A DNA stretch of 64,000 bases from Calothrix sp. NIES-2100 (GTDB lineage Bacteria; Cyanobacteriota; Cyanobacteriia; Cyanobacteriales; Nostocaceae), in the NCBI RefSeq assembly GCF_002368195.1, contig NZ_AP018178.1, positions 7,204,645 to 7,268,644 on the forward strand. Direction: 5' to 3'. Of the stretch, positions 35,185 to 44,629 are shown in pieces. Positions within the stretch are counted from its first letter, which is position 1; every line of letters starts with the position of its first letter. The position numbers were made by a program, and so were the translations under genes. Below the pieces are notes generated by a model, which saw only the letters and a list, made by a program, of their open reading frames with translations, searched no databases and was not told where the DNA came from.

Positions 35185-35901
35185 ATGAAATATCACACCA
35201 TTGATGAACTTCTCAGCAATAATCAGTCTTGGGTTTCCGAAAAACTAGCCCTAGACGCGAAATACTTTGACAAATTAGCAGACGGACAAAAACCACCTTT
35301 TCTTTACATAGGTTGTTCCGACAGTCGTTTACCGCTAACGAACTTTACCCGCACAGAACCCGGAGAGTTATTTGTACATCGCAATATTGCTAATCAAGTT
35401 TCGCTAACTGATATTAACTTCTTAGCTGTTTTAGAGTATGCGATTTTCCATCTTCAGGTTAAACACATCATTGTTTGTGGACACTACGATTGCGGTGGAA
35501 TTAAAACAGCGCTAGAAGGAAGAAGCACCGGAATCATTGATAGCTGGGTAAATCCGATTCGGGAACTTTATTTACACAACCAAGGCGAGATTAATGCCAT
35601 ACCAACCAGAGAAGCGCGTCTAAATCGACTAGCAGAAATCAACGTTCTGGCGCAGGTAAAAAATCTCTACCAAACTTCCATCATCCGGAAAGCACTCCAT
35701 GAGCAAAACGCCCCGACAATTCATGGTTGGGTGCTAGACATCAAAACAGGGTTAATCAAAGACTTGAATGTCTCAACTGTACAATGGCAATTACCTTCAT
35801 GTCCCTTGTTTGCCAAACCGTCTCTAGTTACTATGCCTGAGATTCATCCCACAGATGGGGTTGCAGGTTGTTGTTGCGAAGAAGCAACTAAGTCCGGATA
35901 A
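35185..35901 (+). CDS. Beta-carbonic anhydrase
   Basis: This 238-residue beta-class enzyme interconverts CO2 and bicarbonate. The zinc ligands are Cys44 (GCSDSR), His100 and Cys103 (HYDCGG), with the Asp46-Arg48 dyad. It ends in an unusual GCCCEEATKSG tail with three adjacent cysteines that is not part of the catalytic core. There is no signal peptide, so it is cytosolic or carboxysomal. The frame is open from a TTG at 35182; the ATG at 35185 is the natural start. A 21-bp repeat array lies just downstream. Confidence 0.94.
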   Translation: MKYHTIDELLSNNQSWVSEKLALDAKYFDKLADGQKPPFLYIGCSDSRLPLTNFTRTEPGELFVHRNIANQVSLTDINFLAVLEYAIFHLQVKHIIVCGHYDCGGIKTALEGRSTGIIDSWVNPIRELYLHNQGEINAIPTREARLNRLAEINVLAQVKNLYQTSIIRKALHEQNAPTIHGWVLDIKTGLIKDLNVSTVQWQLPSCPLFAKPSLVTMPEIHPTDGVAGCCCEEATKSG

Positions 35902-35925
35902 ATAGGCTACGCTACTATCAACTAC

Positions 35926-36111
35926 CCATGCCATTGTATTGCCTGACAATGCTATTGTATCGCCTGACAATGCTATTGTATCGCCTGACAATGCCATTGT
36001 ATCGCCTGACAATGCCATTGCATCGCTTGACAATGCCATTGTATCGCCTGACAATGCCATTGCATCGCTTAACAATGGCATTGCTTCGAGTAACAATGGA
36101 CTATTGACCAT
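35926..36111. repeat. 21-bp tandem array (TGACAATGCCATTGTATCGCC), 8 units
   Basis: T(G/A)ACAATG begins at 35944, 35965, 35986, 36007, 36028, 36049, 36070 and 36091, an exact 21-base period. The inner part CAATGCCATTG is palindromic (CAATGnCATTG), so each unit can form a hairpin. It lies in the convergent spacer after the carbonic anhydrase and passes into TTGACCA heptamers. Confidence 0.95.
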
Positions 36112-36134
36112 TGACCATTGACCATTGACTATCT

Positions 36135-37016
36135 TCAAAAGTGAATAAAAATAGCTTCCTCTGGATTCCAATCAGCACCTTGACAGAACTCATCTACCCA
36201 AGAGGCTAAACTACGAGCATTACTGCTAGGTGAGACTTTACTTTTAGTCGGAATAGCTGGCAATTGTATCTTCAGTGGTTTACTATTGCTAGGAACTTTG
36301 ATAGCGACAGCAAGGGATTTCAAGTTTGTATCATCTTGGGGAATCTCGGTAGGCATAGCTGACGCTAACATAGTTGTGCTTTGGGTAGGAATCTCGGTAG
36401 TCATTGTTAGCGATCGCCTTTGATGATTTTGAACTATAGTCTGAGCAGGAGGCTTCTCGACAAGTAGCGTCTTCGCTGAAGATTCCCGATTTACCTGGGT
36501 AGCCACTGCAAGCGATGATCCAAATTGGCGATCGCGAAATATTCCATTAGTTTCTGAAAAGGATGATACAGTAATTTTTGTTGGTGCCAAATCAGTAAGT
36601 GCCTGTTCGGAATTTAATATTCTCGTTGGCGATTCGGAAGTCACTTCTGAATAATCAGTTATTAATGATACATGCTGAACTTGATCCTGAATTTCCTCCA
36701 AAGACTCACTAGGCAATTCATTAGCAGCGTTAGCATCTTCTTCAATAATTAAATCTAACTCTTCATCAGGATTGAAGTTAAGACCCAAAGCAGCAACTAT
36801 TTTGTCAGGATTATTACTTAATTCAGTCAGAAAAGAAAGTACTTGTTCAAACTGCGGTTCTAAAACAGACAAAGTAGCCAACATAAAACCAGAACAAGGG
36901 CGGCGCACACCATCATAAGTACCCCAGATTCGCATTTTTACTAACCAAGGGCGGTTTTGTGCGTAGTAACTCAGCCACTTCATTTTTAATGATTGACGTA
37001 GCTGCTGAATATTCAT
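36135..37016 (-). CDS. DUF5331-like protein, paralogue of the chlL-chlN spacer gene
   Basis: This is a 293-residue protein. Residues 1-90 match the start of the protein at 3289-4029 in order: LKMKWLSYYAQNRPWL, then GVRRPCSGFMLA, LEPQFEQVL, and GLNFNPDEEL. The rest is Ser/Thr/Pro-rich, probably disordered, with a short terminal segment SWVDEFCQGADWNPEEAIFIHF. It has no signal peptide. GAGGAAGCC precedes the ATG at 37016. Function unknown. Confidence 0.75.
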   Translation of the reverse strand: MNIQQLRQSLKMKWLSYYAQNRPWLVKMRIWGTYDGVRRPCSGFMLATLSVLEPQFEQVLSFLTELSNNPDKIVAALGLNFNPDEELDLIIEEDANAANELPSESLEEIQDQVQHVSLITDYSEVTSESPTRILNSEQALTDLAPTKITVSSFSETNGIFRDRQFGSSLAVATQVNRESSAKTLLVEKPPAQTIVQNHQRRSLTMTTEIPTQSTTMLASAMPTEIPQDDTNLKSLAVAIKVPSNSKPLKIQLPAIPTKSKVSPSSNARSLASWVDEFCQGADWNPEEAIFIHF

Positions 37017-37070
37017 GGCTTCCTCACTTCAGTCAACAAAGAGTGCAGACTTGATAAATTTTTAAACAGT

Positions 37071-37403
37071 TTATCCTTGGGGATGAAACCGATAATAAAG
37101 CATCGGCTTGACTCTTTGATCACCTAATAAGTGTTGTTCTACCAGTAGAGGTACTTCACTTGGTTGAACGCCGCTATACCAGACCATCTCCGGTAATATT
37201 AATACCATTGGCCCATTGCCACATTGTCCCAAACAGCCACTAGCAATAACCATGACACCAGAAACCGGTAAAGCAACAAAGGCGGCTAAAACATCTGCTG
37301 CACCTTGTTTTTTACAAGCGCGGTTTTGGCACACGCGTACACATCTTGGCGAAGAATTTGGATCTGTTGTGGGTGAGTGTGATGGTTGAGTGGTATTTGA
37401 CAT
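37071..37403 (-). CDS. Thioredoxin-like [2Fe-2S] ferredoxin domain protein
   Basis: This 110-residue protein has CQNRACKKQG and SGCLGQCGNGP, the four-cysteine pattern of thioredoxin-like 2Fe-2S ferredoxins (as in the NuoE/HoxE-like group). It is a soluble electron carrier of unknown partner. The frame extends upstream to 37499, but those residues come from a spacer of simple repeats, so the ATG at 37403 is chosen. It lies 122 bases downstream of cysK on the same strand. Confidence 0.85.
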   Translation of the reverse strand: MSNTTQPSHSPTTDPNSSPRCVRVCQNRACKKQGAADVLAAFVALPVSGVMVIASGCLGQCGNGPMVLILPEMVWYSGVQPSEVPLLVEQHLLGDQRVKPMLYYRFHPQG

Positions 37404-37524
37404 TTTTACCAACCGCAGAGGCGCTGAGGACACAGAGAGGGAGATCAGGGGAGATAAGGGAAGGAGGATAAATGACAACTGACCAATGACAACTGACAAC
37501 TGACAACTGACTATTGACCAATGA

Positions 37525-38499
37525 CTAATCTATTGAAAGCCCTTTAGAAGCTAACCATTCGCGATTGAATATCCGCGACTGATATCGGGAACCACTATCA
37601 CATAAAATGGTAACAATAGTATGTCCTGGGCCTAACTGCTTGGCTAAGGCAACAGCTGCACCAACATTAATACCTGTAGAACCGCCCATTAATAATCCGT
37701 CTTTTCTCAGCAGTTGATAAACTACTCGCAAAGCTTCTTTATCATCTATCTGGATTGCATCATCAGCTGGTACGCCTTCCATATTCGCTGTGACACGACT
37801 ATTACCAATACCTTCAGTGATGGAACTGCCTTCTATATTGATTTCACCAGTTTTGATGTAGCTGTAAAGTCCACTACCTAGGGGATCTGCCACAACACAT
37901 TTAACTGCTGGATTCTTTTCTTTTAAATAGAGTGCGACACCAGCAAATGTACCGCCAGTTCCAGTTGCAGCTACCCAGCCGTCAACTTTCCCATCTGTTT
38001 GCGCCCAAATTTCTGCCCCTGTAGTTTCGTAATGGGCTTGGCGGTTAGCTAAATTATCAAATTGATTCGCCCAAATAGCATTGTCTAATTCACTAGCTAT
38101 TCTGCCAGATAGCTTGACATAGTTATTGGGATCTTTATAAGGTACAGCCGGAACAGGGCGAACTTCTGCACCTAGGGTTGTTAATGCGTCTATTTTTTCT
38201 TGAGACTGAGTATTTGGAATGATAATTAGGCATTTGTAGCCTTTAGCGTTGCAAATATGTGCCAATCCAATTCCAGTATTACCAGCGGTGCCTTCAACGA
38301 CTGTACCACCAGGTTTGAGCAGGCCCTTTTTTTCCGCATCTTCAATAATATACAGTGCAGCGCGGTCTTTAACGGAACCACCAGGATTGAGAAATTCTGC
38401 TTTAGCGAGAATTTCGCACCCCGTTTCTTCACTAAAGCTGTTTAAGCGAATTAGAGGTGTATTACCAATGGTGCCGACGAAGCCATGTTTGATATCCAT
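37525..38499 (-). CDS. cysK: Cysteine synthase (O-acetylserine sulfhydrylase A)
   Basis: This 324-residue PLP enzyme makes cysteine from O-acetylserine and sulfide. The PLP lysine is in NPGGSVKDR, the substrate loop in EGTAGNTGIGLA, and the phosphate-binding GTGGTFAG is present. The tail SGSRYQSRIFNREWL differs a little from the classic CysK C-terminus, so a CysK-like paralogue is possible. ATG 38499 (MDIKHGFVGTIGNTPLI) is chosen over the upstream open frame to 38571. Confidence 0.88.
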   Translation of the reverse strand: MDIKHGFVGTIGNTPLIRLNSFSEETGCEILAKAEFLNPGGSVKDRAALYIIEDAEKKGLLKPGGTVVEGTAGNTGIGLAHICNAKGYKCLIIIPNTQSQEKIDALTTLGAEVRPVPAVPYKDPNNYVKLSGRIASELDNAIWANQFDNLANRQAHYETTGAEIWAQTDGKVDGWVAATGTGGTFAGVALYLKEKNPAVKCVVADPLGSGLYSYIKTGEINIEGSSITEGIGNSRVTANMEGVPADDAIQIDDKEALRVVYQLLRKDGLLMGGSTGINVGAAVALAKQLGPGHTIVTILCDSGSRYQSRIFNREWLASKGLSID

Positions 38500-38687
38500 C
38501 TTACCTGTACCTAAGTTCTGTCTATAAAAATTTTGGCTTATAGTGGCGGCAATATGGATGTATTCTGTCAATGCGATCGCATTAATCTAGTGATGATCGC
38601 AGAAAATGGGCATGGGGCATTGGGCATTAGGAATAGGCAAGAGTCATTAGTTATTTCTTTCTTGCTCCCTGTAGGCTGAGCAAAGTC

Positions 38688-38712
38688 GTTGGCGCAGCCT
38701 CTCGCAGAGAAG
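38688..38712. repeat. REP-like 25-mer, diverged copy
   Basis: GTTGGCGCAGCCTCTCGCAGAGAAG differs from the 25-mer at 11461 at three positions. It lies between cysK and the NTRC gene. Confidence 0.7.
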
Positions 38713-38733
38713 CCCATCCCCAATCCCATCTCC

Positions 38734-40107
38734 TCAAAGATTACTTGCAATCAACTGGCGGTACTCGCTTTTCTGCTTCACACCTTTGACTTCTGTGATC
38801 AGTTCCTTATTTTTGAACAATTGAATCGTCGGTGTTCCTGTCACCCCAGCATTTTCGGCAATCTCGCGGTCTTTGTCGATGTCAATTTCGACAAAGTGAA
38901 TTTTACCGTCAAATTCATCAACCACTTTATTTAAAATTGGCTTCAGTGTATGACAAGGGCCGCAGCCCGGAGCAACGTATTTTACCAGAAGTACGCGATC
39001 GCTTTCATGAAAGAGTTTCCGCAAAGCATAAGCACCCTCATGGCGTGTGGCGTTTAAATTAAATTCAGCGTCTTGCTCAGCTTCGGTTTTCTTCGCTGCT
39101 GGCGGATGTTCTAATTCATTAACTGGTGTTTGGTGCTGTTGATGGAATTCCTGAATCAAACCATTAGAAGATAACCAGCGTTCTGCCAACATCGCTGACA
39201 TACAGCCAGTACCCGCCGCCGTAATTGCCTGCCGAAACTCATGATCTTGCACATCACCAGCCGCAAATACGCCTTCAATGCTGGTTTCTACCGAACCATG
39301 CTTAGTCACAACGTAACCCACCTCATCCAGTTCTAGTTGTCCTTTGAATAGAGATGTATTCGGACTGTGACCAATGGCATAAAATAAACCCTTGGCAGAT
39401 AATTTGCTTTCTTCCCCGGTTTTGGTATTGCGGATTTTCACCCCATCCATGTGGCCGTTACCAAAGATATCTACGGCTTCAGTGTTCCAATGTACCTGGA
39501 TTTTTGGATTGCTCAAAACCCTGTCTTGCATGGCTTTAGAAGCCCGCATTTTATCGGAACGCACCAACAGATTTACTTTAGAACCATACTTGGTTAAGTA
39601 TATTGACTCTTCCGCAGCCGAGTCCCCAGCACCAATTACAGCCAGTTCTGCACCGTGGAAAATTGGTGTCGCACCATCGCAAATCGCACAAGCAGAAATC
39701 CCACGACTCCAAAATTCATGTTCACTGGGTAAACCTAAACGCTTTGCGGTCGCACCAGTAGCAATAATAATGCTGTTGGCTTTAACTTCCCTTTCCTCTG
39801 AGCGGACAGTAAACGGACGCTGAGTCAAATCAACTGATATCACATCTTCTGTATATAACTCAGCCCCCCAGCGTTCTGCTTGCGCTTTCATCCTGTCCAT
39901 CAATTCCGGCCCAGTAATCCCTTGGGGAAACCCAGGAAAGTTTTCTACTTCCGTCGTTGTCATTAGTTGCCCACCAGGCAAACCCCCCGCTTGGAAGCCT
40001 TCAAATACCACAGGTTTCAAGTTAGCACGCCCGGCATATATCGCAGCTGTGTATCCTGCTGGGCCAGAACCGATGATTACCAAGTTTTCTACTGTCGGGT
40101 TGGTCAT
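38734..40107 (-). CDS. trxB: NADPH-thioredoxin reductase C (NTRC: TrxR-Trx fusion)
   Basis: This 457-residue protein has a thioredoxin reductase part (1-320: FAD motif GSGPAGYTAA, redox CAIC at 140-143, NADPH motif GAGDSAAEE, GVFAAGDV) and a C-terminal thioredoxin (about 355-457, CGPC at 382-385). In cyanobacteria and chloroplasts NTRC reduces 2-Cys peroxiredoxin and regulates metabolism in low light and darkness. The linker (320-350) is hydrophilic. Length is usual for NTRC. The ATG is at 40107. Confidence 0.95.
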   Translation of the reverse strand: MTNPTVENLVIIGSGPAGYTAAIYAGRANLKPVVFEGFQAGGLPGGQLMTTTEVENFPGFPQGITGPELMDRMKAQAERWGAELYTEDVISVDLTQRPFTVRSEEREVKANSIIIATGATAKRLGLPSEHEFWSRGISACAICDGATPIFHGAELAVIGAGDSAAEESIYLTKYGSKVNLLVRSDKMRASKAMQDRVLSNPKIQVHWNTEAVDIFGNGHMDGVKIRNTKTGEESKLSAKGLFYAIGHSPNTSLFKGQLELDEVGYVVTKHGSVETSIEGVFAAGDVQDHEFRQAITAAGTGCMSAMLAERWLSSNGLIQEFHQQHQTPVNELEHPPAAKKTEAEQDAEFNLNATRHEGAYALRKLFHESDRVLLVKYVAPGCGPCHTLKPILNKVVDEFDGKIHFVEIDIDKDREIAENAGVTGTPTIQLFKNKELITEVKGVKQKSEYRQLIASNL

Positions 40108-40470
40108 AACAGTTATACAAACTCATAACGACTACGCTTAATATAGCATAACAAACTGCGATCGCAAATTGGCAAAACTAGGGATATTGAGAGCGCTATC
40201 TACAACAAGCTGCTGACGCTCCTTCTCCCAAGTGGAGACGCTACGCTAACCCTAATGCATCTACGCAGGTTAATATTTCATCTCCCCATATCCGTCATCT
40301 ACCTCAACACATAACCTTTCTTCATCGAATCGGATAGCCTCCTCATCAGCGAGATTTAGGTATAAAAACTAACGAAAAAATTTTTTTACTACAAGTGATA
40401 TGAAACTGATCGAAGGTGGGTAAGTTATTTCTAGAACAAACAAACGACCCGGACGGCAGGGAAAACACTT
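40108..40470. other. Spacer upstream of the pilin gene
   Basis: It contains a GACGCTCCTTCTCCCAAGTGGAGACGCTACGC hairpin near 40213-40246 related to the dispersed GC-rich repeats. An AT-rich stretch (40355-40400) probably carries the pilA promoter; no exact boxes were assigned. Confidence 0.45.
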
Positions 40471-41004
40471 ATGAAAACCGAATTGAAAGCGAAATTTATC
40501 CAATACATCCTCGGCAAAAAGAAAGAAGACGAAGGTTTCACCCTCATTGAATTATTAGTTGTTATCATCATTATCGGTATTTTATCTGCGATCGCGTTGC
40601 CCTCTTTCTTGAACCAAGCCAACAAAGCTAAACAATCCGAAGCTAAGACCTATGTAGGTTCTCTGAATAAAGGACAACAAGCTTTCTTTACAGAAAAAGG
40701 AACTTTCGGAACTAAAATAGAAGATTTGGGCGTAGGGATTAAAACACAAACTGTTAATTACAAGTATTCAAGCGCCGGTTCTGGTACAGGTACTAGCTCA
40801 ACTGCATACTCTGGATCTTCTCTCACAGGGGTTAGCGGTGTAATTAGAAACTATAGCGGTATGGTCTCCTTAATTACCGAAGGTTCAAGCAGTGATGCAA
40901 CTAGTGTTGCCATTCTCTGTGAAACTACTGCTGTTGCTGTTACTGCGGTAGTTCCAACAAGTGGGCAAGCTTGCGCTGGTGGTTCTACGGAAGTAGGTAA
41001 GTAA
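40471..41004 (+). CDS. pilA: Type IV pilin, PilA-like
   Basis: This 177-residue prepilin has a 22-residue charged leader ending at Gly22, with cleavage before Phe23. The hydrophobic helix is FTLIELLVVIIIIGILSAIALPSFL, with Glu at mature position 5. The leader is long, as usual for cyanobacterial PilA. The C-terminal globular part is rich in Ser/Thr/Gly (residues 100-140) and has one Cys pair (ILCETT and QACAGG) for the D-loop disulfide. The Ser/Thr-rich region could take O-glycans. A terminator follows and then a GT41 glycosyltransferase. Confidence 0.93.
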   Translation: MKTELKAKFIQYILGKKKEDEGFTLIELLVVIIIIGILSAIALPSFLNQANKAKQSEAKTYVGSLNKGQQAFFTEKGTFGTKIEDLGVGIKTQTVNYKYSSAGSGTGTSSTAYSGSSLTGVSGVIRNYSGMVSLITEGSSSDATSVAILCETTAVAVTAVVPTSGQACAGGSTEVGK

Positions 41005-41133
41005 TTAAACAATTCAGGAATGAGGATGACATAACACATTCAAAAGTTGAATTGCGAGAATTAAATCTATTAAGTCTAAGTCAAAGCAACTTGAGAACAG
41101 GTAGATATATACAATTTTCATTCCTACCTAAAA

Positions 41134-41172
41134 GTAGAGACGTTCGATTGAGCGTCTCTACAATATTTTTTT
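41134..41172 (+). terminator. Intrinsic terminator after pilA
   Basis: A perfect 9-bp stem GTAGAGACG/CGTCTCTAC (41134-41142, 41153-41161) is followed by AATATTTTTTTTT. The stem sequence also resembles a common GTAGAGACG dispersed repeat. Confidence 0.8.
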
Positions 41173-41202
41173 TTATCAATGATTAACTTTTATTACTGAC
41201 AA

Positions 41203-43383
41203 ATGCAACAAAATTCACAAACTATAGATTATCCTCAGGCTATTGAATATTACGAAAATGCCATTGAAGTAGAACCTGATGTCAAATCCCATTACTGGCA
41301 TTTGGGATTATATTTATTATTACAAGGTAAAGAGCAAGAAGCACAACTAACTTGGTTGATGGCTATCACCGAGGGAAATGAAGAAGAGATTCGGTTATGG
41401 ACAACAGAGTTAACCCAGCTTTTATATCAAGAAATTCAACAGCAGGCAAAATTAGAAAACTATAAACAAGCCTGGATCATTAGTCAACATTTACGGGAAA
41501 TCGATTTTCATCATGTTAATAATTTATTGTTTAACTTATATTTAGCTACACAATTAGAAATATTAGATGATGAATATTTTGAAGAACTTAGTATTACTAA
41601 TGTCTTGCAAGAGCCAAATATCTCTTTAGAGCCAGAATTATTTTCCGAAGTTCTTTATCTACTTGTAGAATATCCGCCGCTCCACAGATTAACTTTAGAG
41701 TTAGCCAAAAGTGTATTGGCATCAGCAAGCAATCTTTATGACTATAACTATATTATAGCATCTGCGGCTATTAAATTAGAATCAGCTTTAAGAAATTCTG
41801 AATTTGCTGCTCAGTTACTGGAAACTTATATAGCAATAGATCCTAACGATCGGGAAGTTCTAATTCGTTTAGCTTTTTGTTATCAAATAACGGGTCAGCA
41901 TGTTCAAGGAATTAATACAGCGAAAAAACTCTTATCTATTTCTACAAATTTAGTTGACAAAGTTTTTTATAATCACTTGCTAATTAGGGGATTATTAATC
42001 TCAGCAGGAGCATGGGAAGAAGCTTGTTTAGCTATAGAACAACAAAAGAGTTTAATATCATCTGTGATTCAAGAATCCTCGAGAATACTAGAGGATGCAA
42101 GAATTATGCGTCTGTATACGTCAATGTACTTTTTCCCCTATATAGTAGACACTCCTCAAGTCATTAGACCGATGCAAAATCAGTTAATGAATTTATGTGT
42201 CAAAAACTTTGAACTTAACCTAGGAGAAAAAATTAATCAATATCGTCACCAAAGAACTTCCTCAACAACAAGTAAGAAAGTTTTAAAAATAGGCTATTTA
42301 TCGCATTACTTAAAACAACATTCTGTAGGTTGGATTGCCCGTTGGCTATTTAAACACCACGATGCTGATAACTTTAAAATTTATTCATACATAATTAATC
42401 CCCGTCTCCACGATAGTTTACAGGAGTTTTTTATTGAATCTTCTCATCAAGCCCATAGTATTGACACAATAGAAAGTGTATCACAACTAACTGAACAAAT
42501 ACTTAAAGATGAAATTGATATTTTGGTTGATTTAGATAGTATAACCTTCGATTTTATTTTTGAAGTTCTCGCAGTCAAACCTGCTCCCATTCAAGTAACT
42601 TGGTTAGGGTGGGATGCATCTGGTTTACCCTCTATTGATTACTTTATTGCCGATCCTTATGTATTACCAGAAGAAAGTCAAAGCTATTACAGTGAAAAAA
42701 TTTGGCGCTTACCAGAAACTTACGTTGCTGTAGGGGGTTTTGAAATCCAAACTCCGACATTAAGACGAGAGCAAATTGATATTCCGGCGGATGGAATTAT
42801 ATATTTCGTTGGTCAAAAAGACTATAAGCGTCATTTAGAGAATACTAGATTACAATTGAAAATCATTAAGCAGGTTCCTAATAGTTACTTATTAATCAAA
42901 GGTTATAGTGATGTAGAAGCCTGCCAGAGATTTTATGAAAAACTAGCGAAGGAAGAAGGAATAGATCCGAAAAATTTGCGCTTTATATCTCAAGATCCAA
43001 CTGAACTAATTCATAGAGCAAATTTAGCTATTGCTGATATAGTTTTAGATACCTATCCTTATAATGGTGCAACTACTACTTTAGAGACCTTATGGCTGGG
43101 TATTCCCTTAGTGACAAGGGTAGGGCAACAATTTGCTGCTCGCAATAGTTATACCATGATGATTAATGCTGGAATTACAGAAGGCATTGCTTGGACTGAT
43201 GAGGAATATGTAGAATGGGGAGTGCGCTTAGGCAAGGATGAGAAACTCAGACAAGAAATTTCTTGGAAATTAAGACAAGGAAGAAAAAATGCACCTTTAT
43301 GGGACGCAGAAAAATTTACCCGAGAAATGGAAAAGGCTTATCAGCAAATGTGGCTAAAATATTTAGAAACAAAAGAAGGATAG
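41203..43383 (+). CDS. TPR + GT41 glycosyltransferase (O-GlcNAc transferase/SPINDLY-like)
   Basis: This 726-residue protein has a TPR-like helical N-terminus (about 1-340; EPDVKSHYWHLGLYLLLQGKEQEA) and a GT41 catalytic region (about 355-715). Typical elements are IGYLSHYLKQHSVG, PAPIQVTWLGWDASGLPSIDYFIADP, and VLDTYPYNGATTTLETLWLGIPLVTRVGQQFAARNSYTMM. Bacterial GT41 enzymes O-glycosylate surface proteins such as adhesins and flagellins; the donor is normally UDP-GlcNAc or a related sugar. Position 200 bases after pilA suggests pilin as acceptor (inference). The next gene starts 1 base after its stop, so it forms an operon. Confidence 0.9.
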   Translation: MQQNSQTIDYPQAIEYYENAIEVEPDVKSHYWHLGLYLLLQGKEQEAQLTWLMAITEGNEEEIRLWTTELTQLLYQEIQQQAKLENYKQAWIISQHLREIDFHHVNNLLFNLYLATQLEILDDEYFEELSITNVLQEPNISLEPELFSEVLYLLVEYPPLHRLTLELAKSVLASASNLYDYNYIIASAAIKLESALRNSEFAAQLLETYIAIDPNDREVLIRLAFCYQITGQHVQGINTAKKLLSISTNLVDKVFYNHLLIRGLLISAGAWEEACLAIEQQKSLISSVIQESSRILEDARIMRLYTSMYFFPYIVDTPQVIRPMQNQLMNLCVKNFELNLGEKINQYRHQRTSSTTSKKVLKIGYLSHYLKQHSVGWIARWLFKHHDADNFKIYSYIINPRLHDSLQEFFIESSHQAHSIDTIESVSQLTEQILKDEIDILVDLDSITFDFIFEVLAVKPAPIQVTWLGWDASGLPSIDYFIADPYVLPEESQSYYSEKIWRLPETYVAVGGFEIQTPTLRREQIDIPADGIIYFVGQKDYKRHLENTRLQLKIIKQVPNSYLLIKGYSDVEACQRFYEKLAKEEGIDPKNLRFISQDPTELIHRANLAIADIVLDTYPYNGATTTLETLWLGIPLVTRVGQQFAARNSYTMMINAGITEGIAWTDEEYVEWGVRLGKDEKLRQEISWKLRQGRKNAPLWDAEKFTREMEKAYQQMWLKYLETKEG

Positions 43384-43384
43384 G

Positions 43385-44539
43385 ATGTTGAATAAGTTAA
43401 ACATTTTAATTCTTAGCAATTTATATCCACCCCAAGTCATTGGTGGCTATGAGAGAGCTATGGCAGACTATGCTAAATTACTTCATCAGCGTGGTCATAA
43501 TGTCTTAGTAATCACAACTAACGCTGAAGAATACACTACAAATTATAAAATTCCCGAACCAGCACCTATAGTTCATCGCAGTTTATATTTATGTGGAGAA
43601 TGGACACCTCAAGGGCCACAGTGGTATTCTCCAGAACCAGTGTTAGCTAGAATTTTCCAAAATCGTGAAGTTTTAGCTGAAGAATTACAAACTTTTCAAC
43701 CAGATGTTTGTCTAGCAGGAAATATTGATTTTTTAGGTTTAGAATTACTAGAAAAAATCCTGGCAGATGGTATTCCTGTTGCCCATTATGTAATGAATGC
43801 AGGTCCTGGTTATGTCCCTGTATTAACGCCTAAGAGCAAATTATATCAATATATTACTTGTAGCGATTGGATTAAAGATACTTTAGAGCAAAATGGACAT
43901 TCTGTAAAAACTGCTCAAACTATTTATCCTGGTGCAGCAGTTGATGAATTTTATCAATCTGAACTACCACCTAGAGATAAATTACGTATCGCCTATGCTA
44001 GTTTAGTTATGCCTTATAAAGGTGCTGATGTTTTAATTGAGGCTCTTTCTTTACTGCATAATGCTGGCATGGAGTTTTCAGCTACCATAGCTGGAGGAAC
44101 ACTAAATCCAGAATTTGTGCAAGCTGTAAAAGAATTTGTCGAGTCAGAAGGAATGCAAGATAAAGTAAAGTTTCCCGGTGCTTTATCTCGTCAAGAACTC
44201 AAAGAACTTTTCCGCGCGCATAATGTTTTAGTATTTCCCTCTCGCTTTCCCGAACCTTTTGGTATTAGTCAAATCGAAGCTATGGCAGCAGGTTTAACAT
44301 TAGTAACTAGCGGTACTGGTGGTGCTGGAGAAATAGTTGAGCATGGCAATGACGGATTAAAGTTTGAGTCAGAAAATCCTTTAGATTTAGCTGATGTTTT
44401 ATCTTCTTTAGCTCAGAATCCAGAAGAGTGGGAGAGAATTACTTACGCTGGACAACAAAAAGCTATGTCTATATTTAGTCAAGCGCATACAGTTGATAAT
44501 TTAGAAAATGCATTACTCAAATTAGTAGCACTGAAGTAA
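43385..44539 (+). CDS. GT4-family glycosyltransferase
   Basis: This 384-residue GT-B fold enzyme has an N-terminal NLYPPQVIGGYERAMADYAKLLHQRGHNVLVIT. The C-terminal GT4 signature region includes FPSRFPEPFGISQIEAMAAGL (EX7E motif) and VTSGTGGAGEIVEHGNDGL. It is cytosolic and retaining; donor and acceptor are unknown. It begins one base after the GT41 stop, so it is translated from the same mRNA and probably adds to the same glycan. Confidence 0.92.
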   Translation: MLNKLNILILSNLYPPQVIGGYERAMADYAKLLHQRGHNVLVITTNAEEYTTNYKIPEPAPIVHRSLYLCGEWTPQGPQWYSPEPVLARIFQNREVLAEELQTFQPDVCLAGNIDFLGLELLEKILADGIPVAHYVMNAGPGYVPVLTPKSKLYQYITCSDWIKDTLEQNGHSVKTAQTIYPGAAVDEFYQSELPPRDKLRIAYASLVMPYKGADVLIEALSLLHNAGMEFSATIAGGTLNPEFVQAVKEFVESEGMQDKVKFPGALSRQELKELFRAHNVLVFPSRFPEPFGISQIEAMAAGLTLVTSGTGGAGEIVEHGNDGLKFESENPLDLADVLSSLAQNPEEWERITYAGQQKAMSIFSQAHTVDNLENALLKLVALK

Positions 44540-44629
44540 AGCATTTTGTCAATTAAGATAAGTCTAAGTATAAATATTTTTTAAATCTTATTATGCTAAT
44601 AATTGTAATATCTTAGGTTGATACTAATT

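Noticed and set aside
35926..36171. Open frames across the third 21-bp array
   Set aside because: Same reason; the protein would be a pure repeat of SPDNAIV or ALSGDTM.
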